From positions 235,283,832-235,347,831 of the forward strand of contig NC_090319.1 of the NCBI RefSeq assembly GCF_040869045.1: a DNA stretch of 64,000 nt, in the 5' to 3' direction. Numbering within the stretch: position 1 is the stretch's first letter; every line of letters begins with the position of its first letter. The DNA comes from Eurosta solidaginis (lineage: Eukaryota > Arthropoda > Insecta > Diptera > Tephritidae). The translations under genes and the position numbers were made by a program. A model generated the notes under the pieces. The model did not search any database. It was not told where the DNA came from and saw only the letters and a list, made by a program, of their open reading frames with translations. Of the stretch, positions 43,791 to 55,612 are shown in pieces.

Positions 43791-45250
43791 GATGACCGAC
43801 TCATTACCTAATTGTAATAAGGACGATGATAAGAGGAGGACTGAGTCGCAAGCCAAGGACGACAAATACGCGTTAAGCGATGCATTGGACTCGCAGAGCG
43901 GGAGTAGTGCTGATACAATGAACTCAGTGTTGGAAAAGCACACAAATGAGAACGTTGTAGAAGAGTGGAGAAGGGAACGGGGCAGAGGAAGTAAAAGAGC
44001 TCTCCCGCAGTACCGTAAAGCACTCAGAATTGTCCAACGCCTGGGAGCAGTGGTCGACCCAACAGAAATGGAGATCGAGCGCCTGGAATGGACCCATGAG
44101 GCGGTAGAAGTAGGTCGAAGGCAGTTTAAAAGTTTGCTGCGAGAAACCCTCTGTTCTGCAACCGATACGAGGAGGAAGAATTGTCGAATGGCAGAATGAA
44201 GAGGCAACGTTCGGCGGAAGGCGACAAGCATGCTTTCAGGAGGCAGAAAGGACCTAGTGCCCGAGCCGCGAGGCAGGGCAATCGCATAGACAAGACAAGT
44301 AGGTCCAAAGCTGTAAGACAGATGGGCCTCAATAGCGAGGTAGCAACTACCTCGAACGCTGCGAGTCAGAGGGAAGTTCCAACTACGGAAGTAGGAGATA
44401 AGCCAAAGGGAAATAACGCTAAGACTCCGGCTTTCTTGGAGGTGCTAAAGCCAAGACTCCGGTTTTCTCGGAGGTGCCAAGGGGAGATAACACTAAGACT
44501 CCAGCTTTTCCCGAGAAGATGAGTGATGTGGCAAAGCAGTCACTGACTGTAAGGCTGGTTGATCGTAGTAGTCCTTTCGGACAGATGACTACTTAACGGT
44601 GGAGATCTATAGAAAGGGAGCTTATTAGCTTAATGCTTAAGATGATGCGGGAACAACCAAATAAGCCCCTTCCTATCTTTGATTCCGAGGGGTGGTGGGA
44701 AGATGAAAGCGTGCGGCAACATCGCGAGCTTGCGGTGGTTGGAGGAAGTGGTTCCAAACCTCCAAAGACAAGGCACGAAAGCGCGGTTTGAGGTGGTGGA
44801 TAAAGCGCAAATCCTCACGGTACCAAAAGTAAAGGTATGGATACCATGCGTGATGAAGTCGGAGGATACACTGAGACTTCTGCAGAATCAGAATCCGAAC
44901 ATACCGACACAGGATTGGAAGGTACTTACTGTATATCGGCCTACGGAGGAAGGCTAGTTCTACATCTTCCAAATGAACAAGCAGGTGGAGGATATATTGT
45001 ACACGAAGCTTGGAAAAATGTCCTTTGGCACAGGCAAAATATTTATGCGACTCAAGAAAAGAAGTCCCGAGGATAAAAATCCTAACACGCTAGAAGTGGG
45101 CGAAGTCGAAAAGGACCTCAAAAGCCTAAGGAAAAAAAGACAGGTGGAGGTAGCCGATGTCACCACGAAGGTGTTAAAAGAGGACGAACAGCCAAACGGT
45201 GCTGCGAAGCGAACAGGGGTACACCCGGCACAACAGTTACGAGAGGCTTA
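43791..45250 (+). pseudogene. LOA-element ORF1 (Gag-like)
   Basis: Starts near 'MTDSLPNCNKDDDKR'. It has an Asp/Lys/Ser-rich N-terminus, then a helical part 'EEWRRERGRGSKRALPQYR'. Frames change near 44190, 44500 and 44960. A central direct repeat of 'gctaagactccggctttc' type occurs about 44418-44520. ORF1 proteins of such elements bind the RNA. No zinc knuckle is readable, so that part may be lost. Confidence 0.6.
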
Positions 45251-45257
45251 AGGGGCG

Positions 45258-48200
45258 TTGAATACTCTAAACCAAAAGGGCAAGGGGAGGACGACGGCTG
45301 CATTCATATATGCACCTAATTACACTACTGAGGACTTCGTAGTGGTGGCCGTTGAGCAAAGGAATAAGCAGGCTTTTATCCTGGCATCCTGCTACATGGC
45401 CCATGCTGCGGAGGTTCCACCGATGGAGCGTAAGAGGCTACTAGAGGACGAAGGGCGCAAAGGGCGGTTGGTCATAGGCGCAGATGCAAAGGCGCACCAC
45501 AATGCGTGGGAAGGAGCAGACACGAATGAGAGAGGCGAATTTCTATTTTGTTACATCCTGCAAACCAATTTGCAGATAGCCAACAGGGGAATGTCCCTAC
45601 ATACATTTGTTCAACATCCAGAAATGTTTTGGATATTACATTGAGCTCCGAACGTGATATATCAAGGTATGATTGGATGGTTCTTGATAGAGCATCCTTC
45701 TCCGGCCATGCGTATATCAGCTTCAGCATCCCCCTAAAGAGGGTTGAGAAGGGAGGAACCTTTAGAAACCCTAGGTCAACGAACTGGACTAAATTCCAGA
45801 AACAGGTAGAAACAAAACTGGGACAACCCAAAGAGGTTGCCAATGTGGAGGAACTGGAGGAATCTAATGAATTCCTAAAAGGGACGCTTATGACTGCGTA
45901 TAACAAAGCTTGCCCTCTAAAAAGATTCAGAGGAAAAGCAAAGCCGCCATGGTGGAGCAATGAGCTGAGTCTTCTAAGAAGACAGGTAAACGAAATGTTT
46001 AAGTAAGCAAAACCCGCAGAAAGCGAAGCGTGTCGGGACGAGTACAGGGATCTACTGAGGATCTACAAGCGTGAAATTTCCAGGGCGAAGAGAAACTCAT
46101 GGAAAAGTTTCTGTACGGACATAGAGTGCTCCAGCGAAACAGCACGGTTGAGAAAAGTCTTAGCAAAGGGAAAATAGTCCAGGGACTAATAAAGAAAGAG
46201 AACGGGGAATGGTCACGTAATAGTGAGGAATCCCTTGAGGTGCTTCTCGATACACATTTCCCATCGGGAGATGGTTCAGAAGAGCCAGCAGACAGCACTC
46301 ACACTTCGATCACGGAGCGGATAGTGCCGGGCTTGGTGACCGATACCAAGATCAAATGGGCAGTGAAGACATTTTCTAAGTTTAAATCGCCGGGCCCAGA
46401 TGGTATATTCCGGCCATGCTACAAGTTTCAAGTAGAGTGGTCATCGAATGGCTTAAAATAATATTCGATGGATGCATAAGCTGAATCATGTACCGCACTC
46501 TTGGAGAACTGCTCGCGTAGCTTTCCTACCAAAGGCGGGGAAGATCGGTCACGTGTATCCCAAAGACTATAGACCCATTAGCTTAACATCATTTCTGCCC
46601 AAAACCATTGAAAGGCTGATAGATGTGAACATAAAGTCTAACTTCGATGAAACCTGCTCTCAACAATAAAGAATGCGTACACCAAAGGCAAGTCGGTAGA
46701 CACCGCATTGCATATGGTGGTAATAAGCATAGAGAAATCCCTGGAATATAAGGAGTATGCTTTAGGAGTCTTCTCGGACATTGCCGCGCTTTCAAAAATG
46801 TTGCAAAATGGGCGATTATTGATTGTTTTAATTACTTTGAAGTACATCCCGCCTTAATCAGATGGATCCGCTGCATGTTAAATTGCAGAAAGATTGCATC
46901 ACAATGGGGATTGTACGAGGCCACGAAATCAGTGGACAGGGGCACGCCGAAAGGAGGGGTGCTATCACCTCTGCTGTGGACGCTGGTCATCAAGCAATTG
47001 CTCTGGCGATTCGACGAGGGACCCGTAAGAATTACGGCTTACGCAGATGACGTTGCAATTGTCACAAGTGGAAAGTGCCTTCCAACGATTTGTTCTTTGA
47101 TGGATCGGGCGCTTCGGGATATTCATACCTGGGCATCTAATGTCGGGTTGAAAGTCAATGCGGAGAAGACGGATATGGTCTTGTTTACAAAGAGGTACAA
47201 GGTCCCAAATTGGACCAGGCCTGAGTTAGGAGGGGCGACCTTACAGGAGAAACCTTGCACAAAATATCTAGGAATCACCCTAGACAGTAATTTGTCATGG
47301 AAGCTCAACGTGGATGAGAGGGTGAAGAAGGCCTCAGCGGCACTCTATGCATGTAAAAGAATGCTGGGGTGTACGTGGGGCTTATCGCCCTCTCTTTCTC
47401 ATTGGGTTTTTACAGCGATTGTAAGCCCTATTCTATACTATGGAGTTCTTGTTTGCTGGAAAGCCACACAAAAAACAACATACCGCAAAAAATGAGAGGG
47501 GATATGCAGACTATCGATGCTTAGCATTACGGGAGCCCTGAAAACAACCACGATGGCTGCACTGTATGCCATTCTGCACATTCCACCTGTAGACCTGGTA
47601 GAGAGGAATATAGCATTAGCAACTGCCCCCAGGCTCGGTGCCTCGGGGCAGCTTGAGCGCCGACCATAGGGCCACAGTAATATAGCGTCATCAATCACAA
47701 GACGAAAAGACTACCTGTTTCCCTATATGCGCTTCGAGGGAGATCTTAAGGCCACAATAGAGGTGGACGGTTGGCGCAAGGGCGCGCAAATGGCGGACGA
47801 GGCGATACATGTGTACACAGATGGTTCCAAAGTAGTGGAAGGGGTAGGGTCTGCGGTATACTATGCTGATCCGGAAATAATCAGATCCTACAGGCTTCCG
47901 GATTACTGTAACGTTTTTCAAGCGGAAATAGTAGACGTAACCAAAGCGGTAGAAACCCTGGAAGAGAATAGCTTAAGCTACAACTGTGTTAACTTTTATA
48001 TTGACAGTCAAGCTGCAATTAAGGCAATAATCTCGCATAGCACAGCATCTAAATGCGTGTTAGGTTGTAAGCAGTCCCTGGAGAGAATCGGGTCAGGGAG
48101 AAGTATACTTCTATATTGGGTCCCAGGGTATATTGGAATAGATGGGAATGAACAAGCGGATAAACTAGCTAAAAAGGGCGCATCCCTTGAAGATTGCTCC

Positions 48201-48653
48201 GTGGACGTCCTAATTCGACTGGGCGAAATTAAGCGAAGGCAAGAGGTGCACATGATCGACCAAGCAGGAAAGGCGAGGGTTTAAGCGCGGGGCTGTAAAG
48301 TGTCCAAAATTTTGTGCAGGTCTTACAACATTAGACTACCAAAGTTGCTTCTATCATTTAAAAGAGAGGACTGTATACTCATGACGGGTATTCTGACTGG
48401 CCACTGCCTTCTGGCGTCACACGTCTTTAAATTAGGCTTGGTCAGTGATAGCAGATGTAGGATGTGCGGGCTGGAGGAGGAAACGATCGAGTACTTTCTG
48501 TGCTCTTGCCCTGCGCTTGCCAGGCTAAGACTCAAGCTATTAGGAGTGACACAGCTGTCAGATCTAGAAGCAGCAAGTGGCTTAAATCCTAGGAAGCTTC
48601 TGGTATTTGCCAAGAGGGCGGGGTTATTTTATAACATAGGTCCTGGGTTTTGA
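45258..48653 (+). pseudogene. LOA-element ORF2 (EN-RT-RNase H)
   Basis: Endonuclease pieces 45258-45644 ('GADAKAHHNAWEGADT') and 45548-46006. RT pieces 46099-46461 ('KSPGPDGIF'), 46472-46669 ('YPKDYRPISLTSF') and 46875-47495 with intact 'TAYADDVAIV'. RNase H 47727-48284 keeps D-E-D-D ('YTDGSK', 'FQAEI', 'YIDSQAAI', 'EQADKLA'). The C-terminal finger 48300-48653 has 'CRMCGLEEETIEYFLCSC', with Tyr where His is usual. At least six frame changes separate the pieces. It no longer encodes one protein. Confidence 0.82.
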
Positions 48654-48761
48654 TAGGGTTTTTCAGTGTGGTCGTTAAAACAAAATTCTGCTTACACTAC
48701 GGACTTATTCAGTCTATGTGAGGTCCTCATGGACTGGCCAGTTCAACCTAACCTAACCTAA

Positions 48762-49239
48762 AGATGGCAAGGCATTGAAATGTACTCCCAAGATACCGCC
48801 AGTAGAAAAAATGGGGTCAGGAGAATATTTCCACTACGGTTTTTACGATTTGGTGAATATCTTAACAATTTAGCTATTCAATTAAAACGCAGCTATTTTA
48901 TGGATACGTGTTTATTTTTCCACGTGTCTGAATTGCAGACCATCATCTGTGCAAGTACAATTAAATTCATAAAAATGGCTTGGCGCAAAATAATAACTGA
49001 CAATGTTGCGCAATCGTATTCCTGACAAGGAACTAAAACAACGACACCAGCTAGGGCGCTAAGTGTAACAGGAACACTGAAACGTAATTACGCGTATGAT
49101 CTTATGTTTTGGACTTAGTTATTTCCTTGATTATATCCAGAAGCCTTTTATCTCAAATTTCCTAATATGGCCAACGACAGTGGGTTTGAACGTCGCTAGT
49201 ACTAGGCTAAATAAAAAGGTTGAATACGAAAAACAGAAG
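48762..49239. other. Unassigned sequence
   Basis: AT-rich with an 81-codon plus frame (48780-49025) whose product I do not recognise. No support for a gene. Confidence 0.3.
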
Positions 49240-49800
49240 AATACCACCTTGCAATAGATTATAATCTATATATAATAATTATTAGATGCATTTTATTTAT
49301 TTATTTATATTTATTATTTCCAAATGTAATTTGAATTTTTGTGCTAAATTCTTTTCAATTCTTCAACTAAATTGAAAGAACATTTATACGTGTAACCCGT
49401 ACTTTATATATGTGTTATTTATTCGAATGTTCAGAGATTCGCACATCAACAGAAACTGCAAAATAATCAGGAATCCCCCAAAAATTCGATACAATTGGTG
49501 TCAGAACAGGAATTGTTGAATAATTCCAGACATTTAGAGGAGAAAAAAGAGATGGCTAAATTGAGTAAATTTAAGATCCGGCAACTAAAAAAGGAATTGG
49601 AGAACCGTGGATTAAATAAAACCGGCAATAAGCCCGAACTTCAAGCACGGCTACGAGACGTTATGGCGTCGGAAGGAAAGAATGTTAAAGAGTATGTCTT
49701 TTATCCTGATAGCGACGAGACAACAACAAAAATATCTGCACAAACAATGGCATCTCAACTGGAATGCCAGAAAACTTATATAGCATCTTAACTGGAAGAA
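49240..49800 (+). mobile_element. LTR retrotransposon 5' fragment with SAP-domain Gag
   Basis: A possible LTR end is followed by 'ttggtgtcagaacagg' at 49496-49511, a common insect primer-binding region. A Gag start comes after it. The element is cut after about 49790. The left LTR boundary was not resolved. Confidence 0.5.
49552..49791 (+). pseudogene. gag: Gag N-terminus with SAP motif, truncated
   Basis: ATG 49552, starting MAKLSKFKIRQLKKELENRG. A SAP-type helix-turn-helix follows ('LNKTGNKPELQARLR', about residues 20-37), then an acidic 'YVFYPDSDE'. SAP motifs bind DNA in host proteins and are also known at the start of Gag in some Ty3/gypsy elements. Only 80 codons remain before a stop, against several hundred in a full Gag. 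Placement after the primer-binding site favours Gag over a host gene. Confidence 0.55.
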
Positions 49801-49889
49801 CAGAAGACATAAACTCAGAGAAAAAATGGTTCTAAACGAAAGAAACAAGTTCATAATTAAGAATATTCGTTGACAAAAGTGTTAAGTAC

Positions 49890-50110
49890 GTTTTTCCTTA
49901 ACTCGTGACTGATGGGCTTGTTTTAAGAAAAATTTTCCAAGGACAGTGTTTATATTTTATGACCAGTTTGGTATTGATGTGTGAACTCCCTATTCTCACG
50001 CTTCGAGAACGATTTGTGGTCGATTTAGCATTTTTCGTCCTCAATTCAAAAACCGTTTGTGCTTGATCATTAGTGGGATGGGGAAGGAATTTTATTACTG
50101 GGTACCCATT
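49890..50110 (-). repeat. Repeat R1, left half (host of the hAT element)
   Basis: Inverse of 28981-29200; continues at 53828-53970 on the far side of the hAT insertion. Confidence 0.75.
50103..50110 (+). repeat. hAT target duplication, left
   Basis: TACCCATT, repeated exactly at 53828-53835. Confidence 0.9.
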
Positions 50111-53100
50111 CAGGGGCGGATTTACCTCTAGAAGCGCCCTGGGCAAACAAATCAAGCCGCGTCCCAATATTTCCAAAAAAACCGTACTTGCCTTCGTGTG
50201 GTGACATTTCATTACTGATATATTTTACGGATTGAAAAAATTTGATTCGAGTTTTCTTAGAAAGAATATTTATTTCATTTTATATAATGAAGCGTATCAC
50301 AAAATATTTTTAGTTTTAAGAAACTTATAGATTTTCAGAAAACTAATAACACAGACATATGGAAAAGATTATTCAAAAACACTTCCGTCTTACTTTTTGG
50401 GAGGCAAAATCTGTAATCAAATGTTCAAAATTCAAAGAGAGAAGAATATCAGATTCAATACAAAGCAGTGCCAAACTGTTGAGTCGATCTTCAATCATTT
50501 TGGAGCGAAGGTAATTTGTTATCCTTTCAAGAAAAAGACCTTTCGGTGCTGCAATTAGTCACTACCATGGTAGCAAACATGCGATATGCGATGTCAACGT
50601 TTGGAAAAATTGTGTTCAAATCATCGGACCGAATAAGCTTCATAACATTCAGTGGAGATTTCGTCTTAATATTATTTTCTTTGCAATAAGCAAAAAAATT
50701 GACGAATTCGTCATCGTATGCCTTGCGTCTCTCTTCTAATTCCACAGTCAGATTATCTAGAATAACATTGAAGATATTTACTCTGAAATTTTCTCTTCCG
50801 CACAGTGTCACTTCTCCACGAACCGATTCATCTGTTCTCTGTTGAGCTGACCATCTAGTTGTAGATAATGATTTCAAAGTGATGGGTTTTGAGGCAGCTG
50901 ATTGCAGATGCTCCCAACGTTTCGTTGATGCAGTAAAAAACTTGTACAAGCTTTGAATTAAAAAAAAAATGCCGCTGCTTCCGGACAATTCTCCACTGCA
51001 TGCACACCCACTAAATTCAGCGAATGAGCAGCGCAAGGTACGTATTCTGCTGCAGGATTTAATGCTTTTATCCGAGCTTGAAGACCATTATAAACTCCAG
51101 ACATGTTTTTCGCGTTATCGTATGATTGACCGCGACAGTCAGCAATGTCTAGTCCGAGGTCAGTCAGAGTTTTTAAAATAGCATCAGCTAATTCTATCGC
51201 CTTGTGCCCCGTGTTCTCCAAGAATTTTAGAAATCGTTCAACGGGGACACCATTTTGCTGGACATATCTAAAAACGAACGATAGCTGGTCAACGTGGGAT
51301 ACATCAGGGTCGAATCTACTACGATAGAAAAATATTTTAATGCTTTTTTCTCCTCTGAAATGGTAGATATAATTTTTTTCGCCATCAAACTTATGAACTC
51401 CTCACAAATCGTTTTGGATAAATAACTTGTGCTGCCACTTCCTTTGTTGCCAAATTTTTTTATGTGTTCAGCCAAGAAGGGGTCATATTCTGCAACAACT
51501 TCCAGAAACATCAAATAATTCCCATTATTTGGAGATCCCAGTTTTTGCCACTGCCCCTGCATGGAAGTCGGCGGGATGCTAAAGCTTTCGTTACAGAAAC
51601 AACTCGGTTTAAAACTTTTCTCCAGTAATCTATTTCTTCATTCAATTGAATAACGAACGTTTTATCAATCCTTGATTCCTGATGACTCCTTTGTTTCAGT
51701 TTCAATACATTGTTGTTGTGGCTTGGAGAATTTTCATGCTCTGGACCCGTTGAGTCCAATGTTTCTAATCATTGAATCCCATTTGCTGTTGAAATAAGAA
51801 GCAGGATCGAAGAAAAGACATGGTACACAAAACACACTTCCTTTGCTTGCAGAATAAATAAGCCAAGTGCGAAGACTTGTCTCTCCATTTTGAAGATTTC
51901 TATGAAAGAGATTTTCTGAAAGGTATCTTATGCTTCCATCAAGATAAATTCGTTTGGATAGACTGAAATCAGCTTCAGAATTCTGTTTGCATCCATGTAT
52001 TGCTATATGATCACGAATTGCATCATTAATTGTCCATTTGGCGGGATCATCGCTCAAAATCAATTGATCCAGTCCACTAGGGTCTTGTGGGGAATTCAAA
52101 TCTTTATTTACCTGAATATTTATATCACATGTAGGAGGATTTGATGTGACTTCTCCACTTTCGAGACTTTGACCTATAATGTATAAAACATATAATTAAA
52201 ACTCTTATATAGGTACCAAATTTTTTTCCATATTCTAACTTTCAAAATGATCTGATCTTAAACCCTCATTATTAGGTGGCGCAGATTTCGCAATATCATT
52301 AAATTGCATTTCATCATTCGAATCTGAAAAACAATTGTATAGTGAAAATGTTTCCTACTGAAACTAAACTCAGAATTTTTGACAGTAGGGTGCCTCCCAG
52401 GTAGCGAAATCTGGCTTTCTGGCCCAGAATCTACCTGGGCTAACCTAGCTGTCGATCAATTGACTTATGCATTTTTACCTTTTTGGTTATGATCAACAAC
52501 GGAGTCATTTTGTTTTCGAGGAGTTTGAAAAAACCATCAAGTTTAGGGATTTTCGACAGTAAATCTTTGTCTTTCTGCATTTTCTCGGCTGCACGTTTTT
52601 TGTTTGCTGCGCCGCTTAACTTTTTCATATTTGCACTCATTCTTCTATTTTTCACAAAAACATTAATTCACTGACACTTTTTTGATGTTTTTAACTCAGA
52701 ACGACTTTTAATATTACATAAAAGGTACGCAGCGCATTGTATAGAAGCGCGAACTATTCAAATTAACCAGAAACAGAAAATATTCAGATCTTAGTTTCCT
52801 TTGAAAAAGTGAGCTCGCGCATTTCCCCGAAAAAATACTTCAATACCTACTTGATTTTTAAATTTGAAATTCCAATTAAATTTGAATCTTTTAGGGAAAA
52901 CAGATTCCTGACGACAACGATGGTGCGGCATCTGTCAAGTTATTTTTACACATGTTCTTATGGGGAGGAATTTTTTGGGCACGACACGACAAAGCGGCAA
53001 TCAATCACGAATGTCGCTGTCGCTAGATTAGATCTATTTCTATTTTGACAGGCGACGGTCGTGGCGTCCTTTTTTCTTTTTGTGAATAAAAATCAAAAAA

Positions 53101-53827
53101 AATGCAAATAGCCTTAAATATGTGTTGAAATTTATTAGTCATACATTTTTTAACACATGCAATAATTTTTTCTAAATTTTTTGTTGTTGTTTGAGCTAAT
53201 GCAGAACTGTCGTTGTCGCTTTCATTATAATAAGTCGTCGGTGCTTGGCGGCAAATATCGTCAAGCTTCAGTTTTTCGCCGTTGTCGCTCACAGTCGTCG
53301 TTTTGAATGTGGGCCGGGCTTTTCACGTCATTTAATGCACACAAGCTGCTAAAACTTAGTGTTTACATATCGCTGCTGCAAGACCGGCATAAATCAAAGA
53401 ACGTGATTTTTGAGTTAATGCTGCAGAATAGTTAGTTACATCATACTTCATGTTGAGTAAAAAATTCTTTATGATTTGTTGAAAACTAAGCGCTTCAGAT
53501 ACAAACCAAATGTTGCATTTACTTGCACACCATATGGCGGTTGAATCTCAAAATTGTCCTTCCTGAAAAGTTGTGTATTTGAAAAGTGCAAATGCAGCAA
53601 ATGAGCGATATGTAAGTCCCACTGGGGCGAAGATTAAGAACTGTACCAATGTTCTGAAATGTACTTTGATTCATTTTTTCTCTGTAAAAAATTGAAAAAA
53701 TTTTTCAGTCTTGTAATATTTTTTGATAAATAAAAAAAAAAATTTTTCCTTGTCTTAGTTTTGGCGCCCCTATTGAAACGGCGCCCTGGGCAGCTGCCCA
53801 TGTTGCCCCTATGTAAATCCGCTCCTG
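50111..53827 (-). mobile_element. hAT transposon (3,717 bp), ZMYM-like/DUF4371 type
   Basis: Terminal repeats CAGGGGCGGATTTAC (left) and CAGGAGCGGATTTAC (right, inverse), with exact 8-bp target duplications and an uninterrupted paralogue of the target at 28905-29250. It encodes a broken transposase on the minus strand. The 1.1 kb between 52660 and 53780 is non-coding as far as I can tell; an 89-codon minus frame at 53292-53023 is not recognised. Confidence 0.88.
50373..52655 (-). pseudogene. hAT transposase (TTF finger, DUF4371, C-terminal dimerisation)
   Basis: Basic N-terminus from ATG 52655 ('NKKRAAEKMQK..IPKLDGFF'). Probable short GT-AG introns follow (one 52478-52324). 52099-51734 is a TTF-type finger domain ('VFCVPCLFFDP'). 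51562-51227 and 51221-50958 are DUF4371 ('RGQSYDNAKNMSGVYNGLQ', 'AHSLNLVG'). 51036-50527 is the catalytic end with the hAT C-terminal 'TNCSTERSFS', continuing to 50373 in another frame. Frameshifts occur near 51280, at the T run 50959-50968 and near 50530. The enzyme would excise and insert the element; this copy is dead. Confidence 0.83.
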
Positions 53828-53970
53828 TACCCATTTATTTTCATTAATAATAATTTTTGCCATTAATAAAATAAATATTAATAACAAATAAAATTATCAT
53901 GAAAATCCAAAAGTTTCATGATTCAATTACTTGAAGTTTGTTGTCTAATGATTACAGAGCTTTTTTGACA
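53828..53970 (-). repeat. Repeat R1, right half
   Basis: Begins with the second TACCCATT (53828-53835) and matches the inverse of 28905-28988. Confidence 0.72.
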
Positions 53971-54250
53971 CTCTCAAATTTAAAAATCTGGACAGGTTAA
54001 TTTTACGAAGTAAGAAAAACGGGGAATAATGCAATCCCCTTCAGCGAAAATTTAAGTAGAAAAGTACATTTAATAGTATATTAACAGCGATAATAAATTT
54101 GTAAATGCCAACAGGTTTTGGGGAAAATAATTCATTTTCTACTAAATATTTCGTGAATTGACAAGGGGATACACTGTTCAGGAAGTGTTCCGGATAAACC
54201 GTTAATTTGAAATAATCGGAACAGGTTCGATTGATACTACCTCATGAGGT
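53971..54250. other. AT-rich spacer
   Basis: No gene or clear repeat structure seen. Confidence 0.35.
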
Positions 54251-54490
54251 TCGAATATTCCAAGTAAGTATATATATAATATTCCAAATATAAAACGATT
54301 TCCCAAATTCTTAAATGGAAACGAATTTTCCGAACATACGGAATGAGTAAGTTAACATGCTCAAAGTGTACTTTTTGTTATGGCATCTCCATTATTTATT
54401 AATGATATTTTTACATGACGCAAATGACGTTTAAAAAAATTTTAAAGTTCTCACTGCTCTCATTTTTTTTTTTTATTATGGTTTTGTTGT
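54251..54490 (+). repeat. Interspersed repeat R2, copy 1
   Basis: 54264-54410 matches the inverse of 57846-57989 ('ttatggcatctccattattta' and 'ttcttaaatgga.acgaa'). 54425-54490 matches 56640-56720 directly ('gacgttt.aaaaa', 'ttctcac..ctctcat'). Unclassified family. Confidence 0.6.
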
Positions 54491-54650
54491 CATAACAAAA
54501 ATTACAAACAGTAAATCATGATACAAAAAATAGAGGTCATTCCGGTCCTGTCTTTTCGCATGAGCGGTCGTACGGTGTCACCCTCGGCTCAACGTCAATT
54601 TTCGGGGTTTTGTGCGTTGAGTGGAAAATTAAAATAGGCCTCGGGTTGGC

Positions 54651-55177
54651 TTTTGTGCTTCCCTCGGACGTTTAGGCGGAGTTAGGGGATGCAATGCTTC
54701 CCTGACCTGTAGTTAGGGCAGTTTCATCGATGGAATCAGTGACATTTGAATACCGGCGTGGTGCCATGAAAAACCTATCCTTGTTTTTATATACTAAACA
54801 AAATCTAAATACAATGATACAAAGAAAATTCTCGAAATTAAACATAACGGGATAGTGAAAGAACATGGCATCTAGCCATATATGGAGAACAATACACATT
54901 TATATAGAACTGACTTTTGTGCTTCCCTCGGACGTTTAGGCGGAGTTAGGGGATGCAATGCTTCCTGACCTGTAGTTAGGGCAGTTTTATCGATGGAATC
55001 AGTGACATTTGAATACTGGCGTGGTGCCATGAAAAACCTAACCTTGTTTTTATATACTAAGCAAAATCTAAATACAATGATACAAAGAAAATTCTCGAAA
55101 TTAAATATAACGGGATAGTGAAAGAACATGGCATCTAGCCATATATGGAGAACAATACACATTTATATAGAACTGAA
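54651..55177 (-). repeat. 264-bp tandem duplication with a Gag-like start
   Basis: Two copies (54651-54914 and 54915-55177), nearly identical. Read on minus, each starts 'MAPR(R/Q)YSNVTDSID', then 'ETALTTGQ' or 'KTALTTGQ'. Copy 2 continues 'EALHPLTPPKRPRE', while copy 1 is shifted by one extra C. This looks like the N-terminus of a retrotransposon protein, but I cannot name it. Confidence 0.6.
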
Positions 55178-55303
55178 TAAATGGAAATTCAAAGTCTGGC
55201 GTGGTGCCAATTCAAATACCATACGTTATATATAAAATGCGAAATGAGATGAAAGAAAATTCTCTAAAGTGAATCAAACAAATGAATAACTGGCGTGGTG
55301 CCA
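54753..55303. repeat. Four TGGCGTGGTGCCA motifs
   Basis: Near-identical 13-14-bp motif at 54753-54766, 55016-55029, 55196-55209 and 55290-55303. Spacing falls from 263 to 180 to 94 bp. The arms TGGC and GCCA are complementary. On minus, the first two include the ATG of the Gag-like reading. Confidence 0.65.
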
Positions 55304-55429
55304 CTTAAAATACCAAGAATATATATTGAACAAATCTTAAGTGAAATCAATGATTTTATGGAAAATAACGGAATTAAATGCAAATGAATAACGGAATTGA
55401 ATAAGTGATTTTAGACAACCTGGCAGTAT

Positions 55430-55612
55430 AAGGGCTCATTTAAGCACTTTGCCATACGACGCTTGAGAATGCTGGGACATTCGTATGGCTAACCAGCTAA
55501 AGGCATCTGCCTTTGCACTCTTATGAATATTGGAGATTCGAGTTCAACGCTCAGCTCCCGAAAAGCTAGCTGATGAAGAAGTGAAGTTCAGAAACATGTC
55601 CTAGTAACCATC
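55430..55612 (+). other. Structured, tRNA-like segment (possible SINE head)
   Basis: Perfect 9-bp stem gccatacga/tcgtatggc (55451-55459 with 55481-55489). Then 'tggctaaccag' (A-box-like) and the perfect hairpin aaaggca-tc-tgccttt (55499-55514). Then 'gttcaacgc', an exact B-box match, about 45 bases further on, with a partial T stem. D-arm, long variable arm and T-arm order resemble a Leu/Ser-type tRNA, but the acceptor stem does not pair. A tRNA-derived SINE head or tRNA relic is the best guess. Confidence 0.38.

Larger units (their letters stand above)
43424..48761 (+). mobile_element. LOA-clade non-LTR retrotransposon, decayed
   Basis: 5.3 kb, plus strand. The 5' end carries ccctcac..gtgaggg, a perfect 7-bp stem (43424-43430 with 43455-43461). 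ORF1 is followed by ORF2 with endonuclease, RT, RNase H and a terminal cysteine finger, the LOA-clade order. The 3' end is a (ACCTA)n tail at 48746-48761. Many frame breaks. No clear target duplication. Confidence 0.82.

Noticed and set aside
43527..44231. 234-codon minus-strand frame
   Set aside because: Opposite strand to the LOA ORF1; low-complexity Leu/Ser reading with no domain.
53023..53292. 89-codon minus-strand frame in the hAT element as an accessory gene
   Set aside because: No domain or transposase-like motif; lies in the AT-rich non-coding part.
55540..55612. Hammerhead ribozyme core (ctgatga .. gaaa) at 55566-55590
   Set aside because: The two core strings are present, but no NUH cleavage site abuts a pairing stem I, stem III does not form next to the core, and stem II has only three pairs.
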